Below, in pieces: positions 25,511-37,290 of a stretch of 64,000 nucleotides of DNA (position 1 is its first letter; each line of letters opens with the position of its first letter). A program made the translations under genes and the position numbers. Origin of the DNA: Cupriavidus necator (GTDB lineage: Bacteria; Pseudomonadota; Gammaproteobacteria; Burkholderiales; Burkholderiaceae); assembly GCA_022041995.1 (NCBI GenBank), contig CP074390.1, forward strand, positions 2,728,001-2,792,000. The letters are read 5' to 3'. The notes beneath the pieces were generated by a model. It saw nothing but the letters and a program-made list of their open reading frames with translations, made no database searches and was not told where the DNA came from.

Positions 25511-26277
25511 GGCTGGCTCCCGCTGCTCGTGTCCTTGGACGGGGTCAAGGCGCCCGATCCGGCGATGGCGCGCAGGTTCTGCAGGAATGCTTCATCGGCT
25601 GCGGCGCGCGTGGGCCCGGCAGCGGTGCGCAACGGCTCGCGCGTATCGCACGGCGCGCCGTTGCGTATCCACTGGCGCACCTGTTCGTCGAACGCAGGTT
25701 TGTCCAGCGGCGGCAATTCACGCCCTGGCCCTGGCTGCCAGCCCCATGCCACCAGATGGTCGGTCGCCATGTGTTCTTCGAGCATCGCCAGCGACCGGCC
25801 GCCGTTGCTCCTGGTGTCGCGCAAGACCTTGCACAGCGCCGGCCCGGACAGGCCCAGCCATGACATCTTCATCTTCGCCGGCGGCATGTGCCAGCCCGGC
25901 TGGCCGTCAGTATCGAGCCCGGGCGGCGCATGCGCGAGCGGACTGTTCTGGGTGGCATGGCAGGTGGCGCATTGCAGCGGCGGCACGCCCTTGCCGTCGA
26001 CGCCACGCTGCACCGGTGGAAAGTGCACCCGTTTCGCATCGCCCTGCAGCGGGCCGTCCGGCACGTGGCAATTCAGGCAGCGGGCATGCAGCAGCACCCG
26101 TTCGATCTGCGCGAAGGCTTGCAGCCCGGCGTTGCGGTCCGGTGTGGCGGAAACCTGCGTTGGCTGGAAGGATCCGCCGGGCCCGGCAGCAAAAGCAAGC
26201 GCCGGAAGCGTCAGGACAGACCCCGCTAAAAACTGGCGCATGGCAGCGACGAGTGGGTTGCGGGCGTCATGCTTCAT
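25507..26277 (-). CDS. Diheme c-type cytochrome, electron acceptor of the molybdenum hydroxylase
   Basis: A 256-residue exported protein starting MKHDARNPLVAAMRQFLAGS at 26277 (AGGAGG upstream), with a signal peptide ending near LPALAFAAG. Two heme-attachment CxxCH motifs are visible (ARCLNCHVP and QCATCHATQN), with methionines such as HMPPAKMKMSW and HMATDHL as candidate axial ligands. It is first in the unit cytochrome - 2Fe-2S subunit - molybdopterin subunit. It probably takes electrons from the hydroxylase and delivers them to the respiratory chain. A longer upstream frame to 26340 would misplace the signal peptide. Confidence 0.82.
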   Translation of the reverse strand: MKHDARNPLVAAMRQFLAGSVLTLPALAFAAGPGGSFQPTQVSATPDRNAGLQAFAQIERVLLHARCLNCHVPDGPLQGDAKRVHFPPVQRGVDGKGVPPLQCATCHATQNSPLAHAPPGLDTDGQPGWHMPPAKMKMSWLGLSGPALCKVLRDTRSNGGRSLAMLEEHMATDHLVAWGWQPGPGRELPPLDKPAFDEQVRQWIRNGAPCDTREPLRTAAGPTRAAADEAFLQNLRAIAGSGALTPSKDTSSGSQP

Positions 26278-26556
26278 GGGGCCTCCTTCACCGTCGTCGA
26301 CGTGCTTGATCGTTGTAGTGCCTGATGCGATCCTTGGCAAGACGAAACGGAATCGGCGCGGGCGCGCGTTCCCGCTCCGGCACGCTCAACTTGGGTACTC
26401 GCTCTCCCGCTCGCTGCAGAGGTTGTGGTGCCTGATCGGCAAACAGCACTTTTTCAAGGGGGTCGCCAGCGCTGCAATGTCGCAATGAAGTTCTATCATG
26501 CAGACGAAGCGCACTGCCGATCGAAGGCTTGGCGCGCTCCGACCAAACGGCCTGTG

Positions 26557-27468
26557 ATGCATATGGACCAAGATTCGCGACAAGACGCGTCTGATGGATC
26601 GGTGATGTTCGCGGACGTCTGCGACAGCACCAGACTCTACGAGCAGGCCGGCGATGCGGTGGCTCTTGGCGCAATCCGCCAGTGCCTCGCGCTGATGAAG
26701 TCCCACTCCGCCGCCGCGCAAGGCCGGGTGGTCAAAACCATCGGTGACGAAATCATGGTGCTGTTTCCTGACGCGGAAAATGCGATGCGGGCGGCACTGG
26801 ACATGCAGGAGGCCGTCGCCGGGCTGCCGCCGATCATCGGCGCTCCGCTGGCGATCCATATCGGCTTTCACCATGGTCCGATCCTGTCCGACGAATCCGG
26901 CGACCTGTTCGGCGACACCGTGAACCTTGCCGCCCGACTGGCCAGCCTGGCATCGAGAGGCCAGATCATCACCAGCAAGAACGCGGTGGAGCAACTGTCC
27001 GCAGGGCTGCGCCAGATGACACGTTACCTGTATCCCATACAGGTGCGCGGCAAGAACCAGATGATCGAGCTGTACGAAGCAATCTGGCAGCAGAGCATTG
27101 ACCTGACCCTGGTGGCCCCGGTGGATCTTGCACTGGCCCGTTCGGCATTGCTCTCGCTACGGTATCGGGGAACCGTCTTCGAAATGAACACCGCCTCGCC
27201 GCCTGTCACCATCGGCCGGGACACGACCATGAGCATTGTTGTCACCGACCGGCAGGTGTCGAGATTCCAGGCCACGGTGGAGCCGCGCGGCGGCCGCTTT
27301 GTCCTGATCGACAGAAGCTCGAACGGCACCCACGTGAAGATCGATGGCGAAAACGCCCTCATCCTGCGCCGGGATGAAATCACGCTCAGGGGTCATGGCT
27401 GGATCACCTTTGCCCAGCCGAAAGAATGCATCGACGAGGGTATCGAGTTCTTTGTCGACGAGAAGTGA
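26557..27468 (+). CDS. Class III adenylate/guanylate cyclase with C-terminal FHA domain
   Basis: About 303 residues. The N-terminal cyclase catalytic domain spans about residues 12-170: MFADVCDSTRLYEQAG supplies the first metal aspartate, VKTIGDEIMVLFP the second, and GDLFGDTVNLAARLASLA the conserved asparagine helix. A C-terminal forkhead-associated domain spans about 200-300: VTIGRDTTMSIVVTDRQVSR and IDRSSNGTHVKI, with the GR...S...NG signature intact. It would make a cyclic nucleotide under control of phosphothreonine recognition. Possible starts are ATG 26557, 26563 or an upstream in-frame ATG near 26485. It is divergent from the cytochrome operon. No cognate Ser/Thr kinase is in view. 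Confidence 0.85.
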   Translation: MHMDQDSRQDASDGSVMFADVCDSTRLYEQAGDAVALGAIRQCLALMKSHSAAAQGRVVKTIGDEIMVLFPDAENAMRAALDMQEAVAGLPPIIGAPLAIHIGFHHGPILSDESGDLFGDTVNLAARLASLASRGQIITSKNAVEQLSAGLRQMTRYLYPIQVRGKNQMIELYEAIWQQSIDLTLVAPVDLALARSALLSLRYRGTVFEMNTASPPVTIGRDTTMSIVVTDRQVSRFQATVEPRGGRFVLIDRSSNGTHVKIDGENALILRRDEITLRGHGWITFAQPKECIDEGIEFFVDEK

Positions 27469-27528
27469 TGCCGGCAGGAACCGTGCGGCCGCAACCAATC
27501 GGAACAGGTCGCGGCCGCGCGTGGCTGT

Positions 27529-27726
27529 TTACCCTCCCAGCTCCTGAAAGGCGTGCCCGTTGGCTTCCAGCCCCTTCAACATTCCGGGTGGCAACGCGTT
27601 CTCCGGGACCGTCCCTTCAAGTTGCCACTCCTTTGCGTCGGCGAGGTCCTGAAGTCCTGCCCCCTTGCGCACATAGAGTCCCAGCGTCGGTTTCAGCAGA
27701 TTGATGTAAAAGTCGTACTCCTGCAT
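27529..27726 (-). CDS. Small hypothetical protein downstream of ClpK
   Basis: A 65-residue product beginning MQEYDFYINLLKPTLGLYVR at 27726 behind a GGGAGA ribosome binding site; an upstream in-frame start at 27774 overlaps the clpK end. I do not recognise a domain. It has no signal peptide or membrane helix and is mildly acidic. It lies 45 bases after the disaggregase gene on the same strand, so it is probably cotranscribed and could be a heat-stress accessory protein. That is inference from position. Confidence 0.6.
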   Translation of the reverse strand: MQEYDFYINLLKPTLGLYVRKGAGLQDLADAKEWQLEGTVPENALPPGMLKGLEANGHAFQELGG

Positions 27727-27770
27727 TTGCGAATCTCCCACGAAAATCCTGATTTGCCTGGCTCGTGCGC

Positions 27771-30545
<2,775 letters not shown>

Positions 30546-30675
30546 GATGGACTTTCCTCCACAGGTAGGTCGCATTGCTTCAACAGAGGGCCGTTGCGCG
30601 CGGGCAGGGCCGCGCCGCAGCGGCGCAGAAAAGCGGGCATGAGCCGCGCTTACGTGATGGTGGGCCGGCCTGCCA

Positions 30676-32948
30676 TTACGTCACCTCCGAACGCACCACG
30701 CGCACGGGCACTGACTTGTAGGACGGGGTGCCGCTGTCCTCGTCGATATAGTCGAGCGGCACCAGCTTGTTGGCTTCCGGATAGTAGGCGGCGACCGAGC
30801 CGGGCGAGATCTCATATTCGATCGCAGTGAGCTTTTCGAAACGCAGCTGCCGGCCCGCTGCGATGGTCTCGATGTCGACCAGGTCGCCATGCTCCAGGCC
30901 GCGCGCGGCCAGGTCGGCCTCATTCATGAACAGTACGTCGCGCCGCCCGAACACGCCCCGGTAGCGATCGTCCATGGCATAGATGGTGGTGTTGTACTGG
31001 TCATGGCTGCGGATGGTCACCAGCCGCAGGACATCGTCGGCAAGGACTTCCTTGTCTTCGTGCAGCCCTTTGAACACGTAGAACTCGGCCTTGCCCGACG
31101 GCGTTTCCCATTTGCGCTCGGTCGGCGGCAAGGGCATGCGGAATCCGCCGGGAATCCGCACGCGCGTGTTGAAATCCTCAAAGCCGGGCACCGTCTTCTC
31201 GATCAGGTCGCGGATCCTGTCGTAGTCGGCAACCAGCTCCAGCCATGGCACCTTGCTGTCAGGCAGGGTCGCGGTGGCAATGCCCGCCACGATGGCCGGC
31301 TCGGAGCGCAGGAACCCGGACGCCGGCGCCAGCTTGCCGGCCGAGGCATGCACCATCGACATCGAATCCTCCACCGTCACCGATTGCGGCCCGGTCTCCT
31401 GCACATCCAGTTCGGTGCGGCCCAGGCAGGGCAGCACATAGGTCTCCCTGGCCACCAGCAGGTGGGTGCGATTGAGCTTGGTCCCGACATGCACGCTCAG
31501 GTCGAGCTTGCCCATGGCGGGGAAGCACTGGTCGGGATCAGGCAAGGCGACCGCGAAATTCCCGCCCAGGCAGAACAGCGCCCTGGACTTGCCATCGATC
31601 ATCGCCTGCATCGCGTTGACGGCATCGTGCCCGTGTCCGGCGGGCGGGCTGAAGCCGAAGGTGTCCTCGATTCGCTGCAGGAAGCCGGCCGACGGCTTCT
31701 CGGTGATACCGACAGTCCGGTTCCCCTGAACATTGGAGTGGCCGCGCAAGGGGCAGATACCGGCGCCGGGCTTGCCGAAGTTGCCGCGCAGCATCAGCAG
31801 GTCGCACAGCAGGCGGACATTGGCCGTGCCTTCGTTGTGCTGGGTCACGCCCATGCCGTAGGTGACGATGGTGGCATTTGACTTCGCGTAGGCCGCCGCC
31901 ACCCGCTCCAGGTCCGCGCGGGCCAGCCCGCAAGTCTTTTCGATATCCGCCCATTCGGTCGAGCGCAGATCGTCGGCCAGCGCCTCGAAGCCCTCGGTGT
32001 GGACCGCGATGAAGTCGTGGTCCAGCACATTGCCCTGGCTGGATTCCAGGTCCAGCAGCGCTTTCATCACCCCCTTGATGGCCGCGGCGTCGCCACCGGC
32101 GCGGACCAGAAAATAGGACGACGCAATCCGGGTGGAACCATAGGTGGCCATCTCGACCATGTTCTGCGGGTCAGCGAAGCGCTCCAGCGCCCGTTCGCGC
32201 AGCGGGTTGAACACCAGGATCGGCACCTTGCGGCGCGATGCCTCATGCAGCGTCCCCATCATCCGCGGGTGGTTGGTGCCCGGGTTGTGGCCGATCGAAA
32301 TGATCAGCTCGCACGTGTCGAAGTCTTCCAGCGACACCGTGCCCTTGCCAATGCCGATCGAGCGCGGCAGGCCCACGCTGGTGGGCTCGTGGCACATGTT
32401 CGAGCAATCGGGGAAGTTGTTCGTGCCATATTCCCGCGCAAACAGCTGGTACAGGTAAGCGGCCTCGTTGGAAGCCCTGCCCGAGGTATAGAACTCGACC
32501 TGGTCGGGCGCCAGCCCGCGCAGGATCTCGCCGATGCGCGCGAACGCGGCCTCCCACTCGACCGCGCGGAAGGTGTCGGTGGCGCGGTCGTAGACCAGGG
32601 GATGCGTCAGCCGGCCAAAGTCTTCGAGCTCGTAGTCCGTGCGGTTCAACAGCGACGACACCGTGTTCGCCGCAAAGAACTCGGGGGCACCCGCTTCGTC
32701 GTTGCTTCCCAGGTCACGGCCTTGGCGCCGTTCTCGCAGAACTGGAAGGTCGACCGGTGCTCCTTGTCGGGCCATGCGCAGCCGGGGCAATCGAAGCCGT
32801 CGGGCTGGTTGGTCCGCATCAGGGTGATCGGCGCCCTGACGGTATCCATCTGCGTCCGGATCGCGGTGGCGGTTGCCTTCAGCGCACCCCAGCCGCCGGC
32901 GGGACCGTCGTACTTCCTGATACCAGGCACTTCGCGTCGATTGGCCAT
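30676..32948 (-). pseudogene. cbbB: Formate dehydrogenase-like oxidoreductase of the cbb operon, one-base frameshift
   Basis: A FdhF/YdeP-type molybdopterin oxidoreductase. The N-terminal part, starting MANRREVPGIRKYDGPAGGW at 32948, holds an iron-sulfur type motif (GFDCPGCAWPDKEH). After the G run 32683-32687 the protein continues in another frame as PEFFAANTVSSLLNRTDYEL, then NFPDCSNMCHEPTSVGL and the MoCo-binding C-terminal domain (LVTIRSHDQYNTTIYAMDDR) to 30676. Adding one base gives 757 residues, the normal length. It is the last gene of the cbb operon; its role in formate use or CO2 supply is suggested by context but unproven. The frameshift may be an assembly error. Confidence 0.82.
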
Positions 32949-33022
32949 GTTTGCTCCTTGTGCCGCGCCAGGTTGCTGGTGACGGCGTTGGGGTTAGTCA
33001 CGCGAACAACTCCTGCTGCCGG

Positions 33023-33152
33023 TTTGCTCCCCGCGCCCGCTTGCGGGAGAGGAGCCGGGGGGAGAGGGCTGGCGCTGGCATACCGACAGCCTTTACTTCG
33101 TGGATGCACCGGCCCTCTCCCCCACCCCTCTCCCGCAGGCGGGAGAGGGGTG
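33023..33152. repeat. REP-like double palindrome between cbbA and cbbB
   Basis: Two units of the element seen at 6991-7022. An imperfect unit begins TTTGCTCCCCGCGCCCGC at about 33024, and a near-perfect hairpin lies at 33123-33152 (CACCCCTCTCCCGC, 2-base centre, complement). The inner flanks GGGGGGAGAGGGCTGG (about 33057-33072) and GGCCCTCTCCCCC are also complementary, so the whole block could fold as one large branched structure. It separates cbbA from cbbB and may lower or uncouple cbbB expression. Confidence 0.7.
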
Positions 33153-33188
33153 CGTGTGCCTGGGCGCGTGGTACTGCAGATGTCCCCC

Positions 33189-34226
33189 TCAGGAATAGAG
33201 CTTCGCCACCCGCTCCAGCGGCACCGGCTTGATCCGCGAGGCCTGCCCGGCGCAGCCGAAGGCCTCGAAGCGCAGCTTGACCACGCTCCTCGCCCCCTTC
33301 TTGGCCGCCAGCAGCGCCTTGCGCGGATCGAACTCGCTGCGGTCGTCGGACAAGGACTTGCGGATCGCCCCGGTCATGGCCAGGCGGATATCCGTGTCGA
33401 TATTCACCTTGCGCACCCCCATCCTGATGCCGCGCAGGATCTCCTCGACCGGCACGCCGTAGGTCTCCTTGATGTCGCCGCCGTACTGGCGGATGATCTC
33501 CAGCCATTCCTGCGGCACCGAGCTGGAGCCGTGCATCACCAGGTGGGTGTCAGGGATCTGCTCATGGATCTCGCGGATGCGGTCCATCGCCAGGATGTCG
33601 CCGGTGGGCTTGCGCGAGAACTTGTAGGCGCCGTGGCTGGTACCGATGGCAATGGCCAGCGCATCCACGCCGGTGCGGGCGACAAAGTCGCGCGCCTGGG
33701 CCGGGTCGGTCAGCATCATGTCGTGCGACAGCGTGCCCTGCGCGCCCACGCCGTCCTCTTCGCCAGCCTGGCCGGTTTCGAGCGAGCCCAGGCAGCCCAG
33801 TTCGCCCTCCACCGACACGCCGATCGCATGCGCCATCTCGCACACGCGCCGCGTGACCTCGACGTTGTAGTCGTAGTCGGACGGGGTCTTCATGTCTTCG
33901 CGCAGCGAGCCGTCCATCATCACGCTGGTGAAGCCGGAGCGGATCGAGGCCTGGCAGATCGCCGGGCTGGAGCCGTGGTCCTGGTGCAGCACGATGGGGA
34001 TGTCCGGGTGGGTCTCGGCCGCGGCCAGCACCATATGGCGCAGGTAAGCCTCGCCGGCATACTTGCGCGCGCCGGCCGAGGCCTGCAGGATGACCGGGCT
34101 GTCGGTTTCCTCGGCCGCTTCCATGATGGCGTGGATCTGTTCCAGGTTGTTGACGTTGAAAGCCGGCACGCCGTAGCCGAACTCTCCCGCGTGGTCCAGC
34201 AACTGGCGCAAGGAAATGAGTGCCAT
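33189..34226 (-). CDS. cbbA: Fructose-1,6/sedoheptulose-1,7-bisphosphate aldolase, class II
   Basis: A 345-residue zinc-dependent class II aldolase. It condenses triose phosphates to fructose bisphosphate, and erythrose-4-phosphate plus DHAP to sedoheptulose bisphosphate, in the regenerative Calvin cycle. The zinc histidine and catalytic aspartate lie in IVLHQDHGSSPAIC (about residues 78-91); MDGSLREDMKTP and AIGTSHGAYKFSRKP are further signatures, with VMHGSSSVPQEWLE holding a phosphate site. It follows cbbK by 42 bases and precedes the REP block. The length is typical and the frame is intact. Confidence 0.95.
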   Translation of the reverse strand: MALISLRQLLDHAGEFGYGVPAFNVNNLEQIHAIMEAAEETDSPVILQASAGARKYAGEAYLRHMVLAAAETHPDIPIVLHQDHGSSPAICQASIRSGFTSVMMDGSLREDMKTPSDYDYNVEVTRRVCEMAHAIGVSVEGELGCLGSLETGQAGEEDGVGAQGTLSHDMMLTDPAQARDFVARTGVDALAIAIGTSHGAYKFSRKPTGDILAMDRIREIHEQIPDTHLVMHGSSSVPQEWLEIIRQYGGDIKETYGVPVEEILRGIRMGVRKVNIDTDIRLAMTGAIRKSLSDDRSEFDPRKALLAAKKGARSVVKLRFEAFGCAGQASRIKPVPLERVAKLYS

Positions 34227-34268
34227 GATGAAGCTCCTTTACTGATTGCAGAATCGGTGAGGTCGGGT

Positions 34269-35510
34269 TCAGGCGGCGGCACGCTGTGCCAGCACGGCCA
34301 GCGCGGGCAGCGTCTTGCCTTCCAGGAATTCCAGGAACGCGCCGCCGCCCGTGGAGATATAGCCCACGCGGTCGGCAATGCCGTACTTGGCAATGGCCGC
34401 CAGCGTGTCGCCGCCGCCGGCGATCGAGAACGCCTTCGATTCAGCGATGGCCTGGGCCAGCACCCTGGTGCCGTTGCCGAACTGGTCGAATTCGAACACG
34501 CCCACCGGGCCGTTCCAGACGATGGTGCCGGCGGCCTTGAGTTGCCCTGCCAGCATCGCGGCGGTCTTGGGGCCGATGTCCAGGATCATGTCGTCGTCGG
34601 CCACGTCCTTGACGTCCTTGACCGTGGCCGCGGCGGTGGCGCTGAATTCCTTGGCGCACACCACGTCGACCGGGATCGGCACCGAGGCGCCGCGGGCGGC
34701 CATGATGTCGATGATGGTCCTGGCGTCGCCGACCAGGTCGGCTTCGGCCAGCGACTTGCCGATCTTGAGGCCGGCGGCCAGCATGAAGGTATTGGCAATG
34801 CCGCCGCCGACCACCAGGTTGTCGACCTTGTCGGCCAGCGACTTCAGGATGGTCAGCTTGGTCGAGACCTTGGAGCCGGCCACGATGGCCACCAGCGGGC
34901 GCGCCGGCTGGCCCAGCGCCTTGCCCAGCGCGTCGATCTCGGCGGCCAGCAGCGGGCCGGCGCAGGCGATCGGGGCGTACTTCGCGATGCCATGCGTGGT
35001 GGCTTCGGCACGGTGGGCGGTGCCGAAGGCATCGTTGACGTAGACATCGCACAGCTTGGCCATCTTCTGCGCCAGCTCGTCGCTGTTCTTCTTCTCGCCC
35101 GTGTTCATGCGGCAGTTTTCCAGCAGCACCACCTGCCCGGGCGGCACCCGGAAGCCGCCCTCGGTCCAGCCGGACAAGAGCGGCACCTGGCGGCCCAGCA
35201 GTTCCGACAGGCGGCGGCCCACCGGCGCCAGGCTGTGGCGCGGGTCGGGCGCCCCCTCCTGCGGCCGGCCCAGGTGCGAGGTGACCATCACCGCGGCCCC
35301 CGCCTGCAGGCAGGCCGCGATGGCGGGCACGGAAGCCCGGATGCGGGTATCGTCGGTGATAGCGCCCGCTGCATCCTGCGGGACGTTGAGGTCGGCGCGG
35401 ATAAAGACCCGCTTGCCAGCCAGTCCACCGGCTGCAAGCAGTGCGGCCAGCGTGTGCGGCGCCGCCGCGGGTTTCGGTTGCGGGTTCGTAGCATGGGATA
35501 GGCTCATCAT
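34269..35510 (-). CDS. cbbK: Phosphoglycerate kinase
   Basis: A 413-residue phosphoglycerate kinase that phosphorylates 3-phosphoglycerate in the reductive phase of the cycle. The signature KRVFIRADLNVPQD occurs at about residues 33-46, with VMVTSHLGRPQEGAPDP, LLENCRMNTGEKKN, and the nucleotide-binding GPVGVFEFDQFGNGT and GGGDTLAA C-terminal. It has a short N-terminal extension (about 20 residues, proline/alanine-rich) relative to housekeeping PGKs. Start at 35510 or the adjacent ATG at 35507. It begins 9 bases after the cbbG stop. Confidence 0.95.
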   Translation of the reverse strand: MMSLSHATNPQPKPAAAPHTLAALLAAGGLAGKRVFIRADLNVPQDAAGAITDDTRIRASVPAIAACLQAGAAVMVTSHLGRPQEGAPDPRHSLAPVGRRLSELLGRQVPLLSGWTEGGFRVPPGQVVLLENCRMNTGEKKNSDELAQKMAKLCDVYVNDAFGTAHRAEATTHGIAKYAPIACAGPLLAAEIDALGKALGQPARPLVAIVAGSKVSTKLTILKSLADKVDNLVVGGGIANTFMLAAGLKIGKSLAEADLVGDARTIIDIMAARGASVPIPVDVVCAKEFSATAAATVKDVKDVADDDMILDIGPKTAAMLAGQLKAAGTIVWNGPVGVFEFDQFGNGTRVLAQAIAESKAFSIAGGGDTLAAIAKYGIADRVGYISTGGGAFLEFLEGKTLPALAVLAQRAAA

Positions 35511-35519
35511 GGCAACCTG

Positions 35520-36530
35520 CTAGCGTGCGTGGGCCAGCGCCACCGCGGTATCCAGCATGCGGTTGGAGAAGCCCCATTCGTTGTCATACCAGGCCGACAC
35601 CTTGACCAGCGTGCCGTTGACCTTGGTCAGGGTGGCGTCGAAGGTGGACGAGGCCGGGTTGTGGTTGAAGTCCACCGAAACCAGCGGCGCGGTGTTGTAG
35701 TCCAGGATGCCCTTGAGCTCGCCTTCGGCGGCTGCCTTCAGGATGCCGTTCACTTCCTCGACGGTGGTCGGCCGCGCTGCCACGAAGGACAGGTCGACCA
35801 GCGACACATTGATGGTCGGCACGCGCACGGCAAAGCCGTCCAGCCGGCCGTCCAGCTCAGGCATCACCAGCCCGACCGCGGCGGCGGCGCCGGTCTTGGT
35901 CGGGATCATCGACATGGTGGCCGAGCGCGCCCGGCGCAGGTCTTCGTGGTAGACGTCGGTCAGCACCTGGTCGTTGGTATAGGCGTGCACCGTGGTCATC
36001 AGGCCGTTCACCACGCCCAGCTTCTCGTGCAGCGGCTTGACCAGCGGCGCCAGGCAGTTGGTGGTGCACGAGGCATTGGAGACCACTGTGTCGGTCGCCT
36101 TCAGCACGCCGTGGTTGACGCCGTAGACGATGGTGGCGTCCACATCCTTGCCGCCGGGGGCGGAGATGATCACCTTCTTCGCGCCGCCCTTCAGGTGGGC
36201 CGATGCCTTTTCCTTGCTGGTGAAGAGCCCGGTGCATTCCATCACCACGTCCACGCCCAGCTCGCCCCACGGCAGCTCGGCCGGGTTGCGCTGCGCCAGC
36301 ACGCGGATCCGGTCCCCGTTGACCCGGAAGGCATCGCCGTCGACCGAGACCTCGCCCGGAAAGCGGCCGTGGACGGTGTCGTACTGGGTCAGGTGCGCAT
36401 TGGTGGCCGCGTTGCCGAGGTCGTTGATGGCGACGATCTCGATATCGTGCCGCTTGCCGCCTTCATAGTGGGCGCGCAGCACATTGCGGCCGATGCGTCC
36501 GTAGCCGTTGATGGCAACCTTGATAGTCAT
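35520..36530 (-). CDS. cbbG: Glyceraldehyde-3-phosphate dehydrogenase
   Basis: A 336-residue GAPDH that reduces 1,3-bisphosphoglycerate. It starts with the Rossmann motif VAINGYGRIGRNVLRAHYEG and has the catalytic cysteine in SNASCTTNCLAPLVKPL (about residue 155) and the active-site histidine in the segment around ATMSMIPTKTGAAAAVG. The C-terminal SWYDNEWGFSNRMLD is conserved. It is the sixth enzyme of the regenerative part of the operon, between cbbZ (62-base gap) and cbbK (9-base gap). The coenzyme-determining residues were not examined in detail, so NADH versus NADPH preference is open. Confidence 0.95.
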   Translation of the reverse strand: MTIKVAINGYGRIGRNVLRAHYEGGKRHDIEIVAINDLGNAATNAHLTQYDTVHGRFPGEVSVDGDAFRVNGDRIRVLAQRNPAELPWGELGVDVVMECTGLFTSKEKASAHLKGGAKKVIISAPGGKDVDATIVYGVNHGVLKATDTVVSNASCTTNCLAPLVKPLHEKLGVVNGLMTTVHAYTNDQVLTDVYHEDLRRARSATMSMIPTKTGAAAAVGLVMPELDGRLDGFAVRVPTINVSLVDLSFVAARPTTVEEVNGILKAAAEGELKGILDYNTAPLVSVDFNHNPASSTFDATLTKVNGTLVKVSAWYDNEWGFSNRMLDTAVALAHAR

Positions 36531-36591
36531 GCTGTCTCCTTTACTTGTCTTGGTATCCTTGCCGGTCGCGCGTTGGCGCGCCGGCGCAACA

Positions 36592-37290
36592 TCAGGCGGC
36601 TGGCGCCAGCCGCGCCGGCGTCAGCAGCGCCGGCAACGCCTCCAGCGAATCGAGCAGCGCGTCGGCGCCCAGCGCCGCGGGCCCGCCGGGGCCGGCGTAG
36701 CCATAGCGCACCAGGCAGACCGGGATGCCGGCCGCGCGCGCCGCCGCCACGTCCACCGCCGAATCCCCCACCAGCACGCCCTGCGCCGGATCGACGTCGA
36801 GCAGGTTGCAGGCGTGGCGCAGCGGTTCGGGGTCCGGTTTCATCTGCGCGATCGAGTCGCCCGCGACCAGCACTTCCAGGTACTGCGACAACCCGGTCAG
36901 CGCCAGCAGCGGCACGGCCAGCGCATGCGGCTTGTTGGTGACGCAGGCAAGCCGGTAGCCCTGCCGCCTGAGCGCCTCCAGGCCTGCCTCCACGCCCGGG
37001 AACACCGACCCGAGGCGGCCGTTGGTCTCGGCATAGTGGCGGTGGAACATCGCCACGGCTTCGGCAGCCTCAACCTGTGATGCGAGGCCGGCGGTCTCGA
37101 GCACGCGCCGCACCAGGTTGGGCACCCCACGGCCGATGAAGCCGGCCACGGTGTCGAACGGCAATGCCGGGCTGCCGAGGTCCGCCAGCATGCGGTTGGC
37201 AGCCTCGACAATGTCGGGCGCACTATCGACCAGCGTGCCGTCCAAGTCGATCAGCACCGCGATGCAGGGCATGGATACGGTAGCCATCAC
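36592..37290 (-). CDS. cbbZ: 2-Phosphoglycolate phosphatase
   Basis: A 232-residue HAD-superfamily phosphatase. The nucleophile motif AVLIDLDGTLVDSAPDIVEA is at about residues 11-30, motif II in CVTNKPHAL, and motif III/IV in KPDPEPLRHAC and LVGDSAVDVAAARAAG. It removes phosphate from 2-phosphoglycolate produced by RuBisCO oxygenation. Its first codon overlaps the cbbT stop (ATGA), indicating translational coupling. The N-terminus has a second in-frame ATG immediately after. The frame is intact. Confidence 0.93.
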   Translation of the reverse strand: MMATVSMPCIAVLIDLDGTLVDSAPDIVEAANRMLADLGSPALPFDTVAGFIGRGVPNLVRRVLETAGLASQVEAAEAVAMFHRHYAETNGRLGSVFPGVEAGLEALRRQGYRLACVTNKPHALAVPLLALTGLSQYLEVLVAGDSIAQMKPDPEPLRHACNLLDVDPAQGVLVGDSAVDVAAARAAGIPVCLVRYGYAGPGGPAALGADALLDSLEALPALLTPARLAPAA

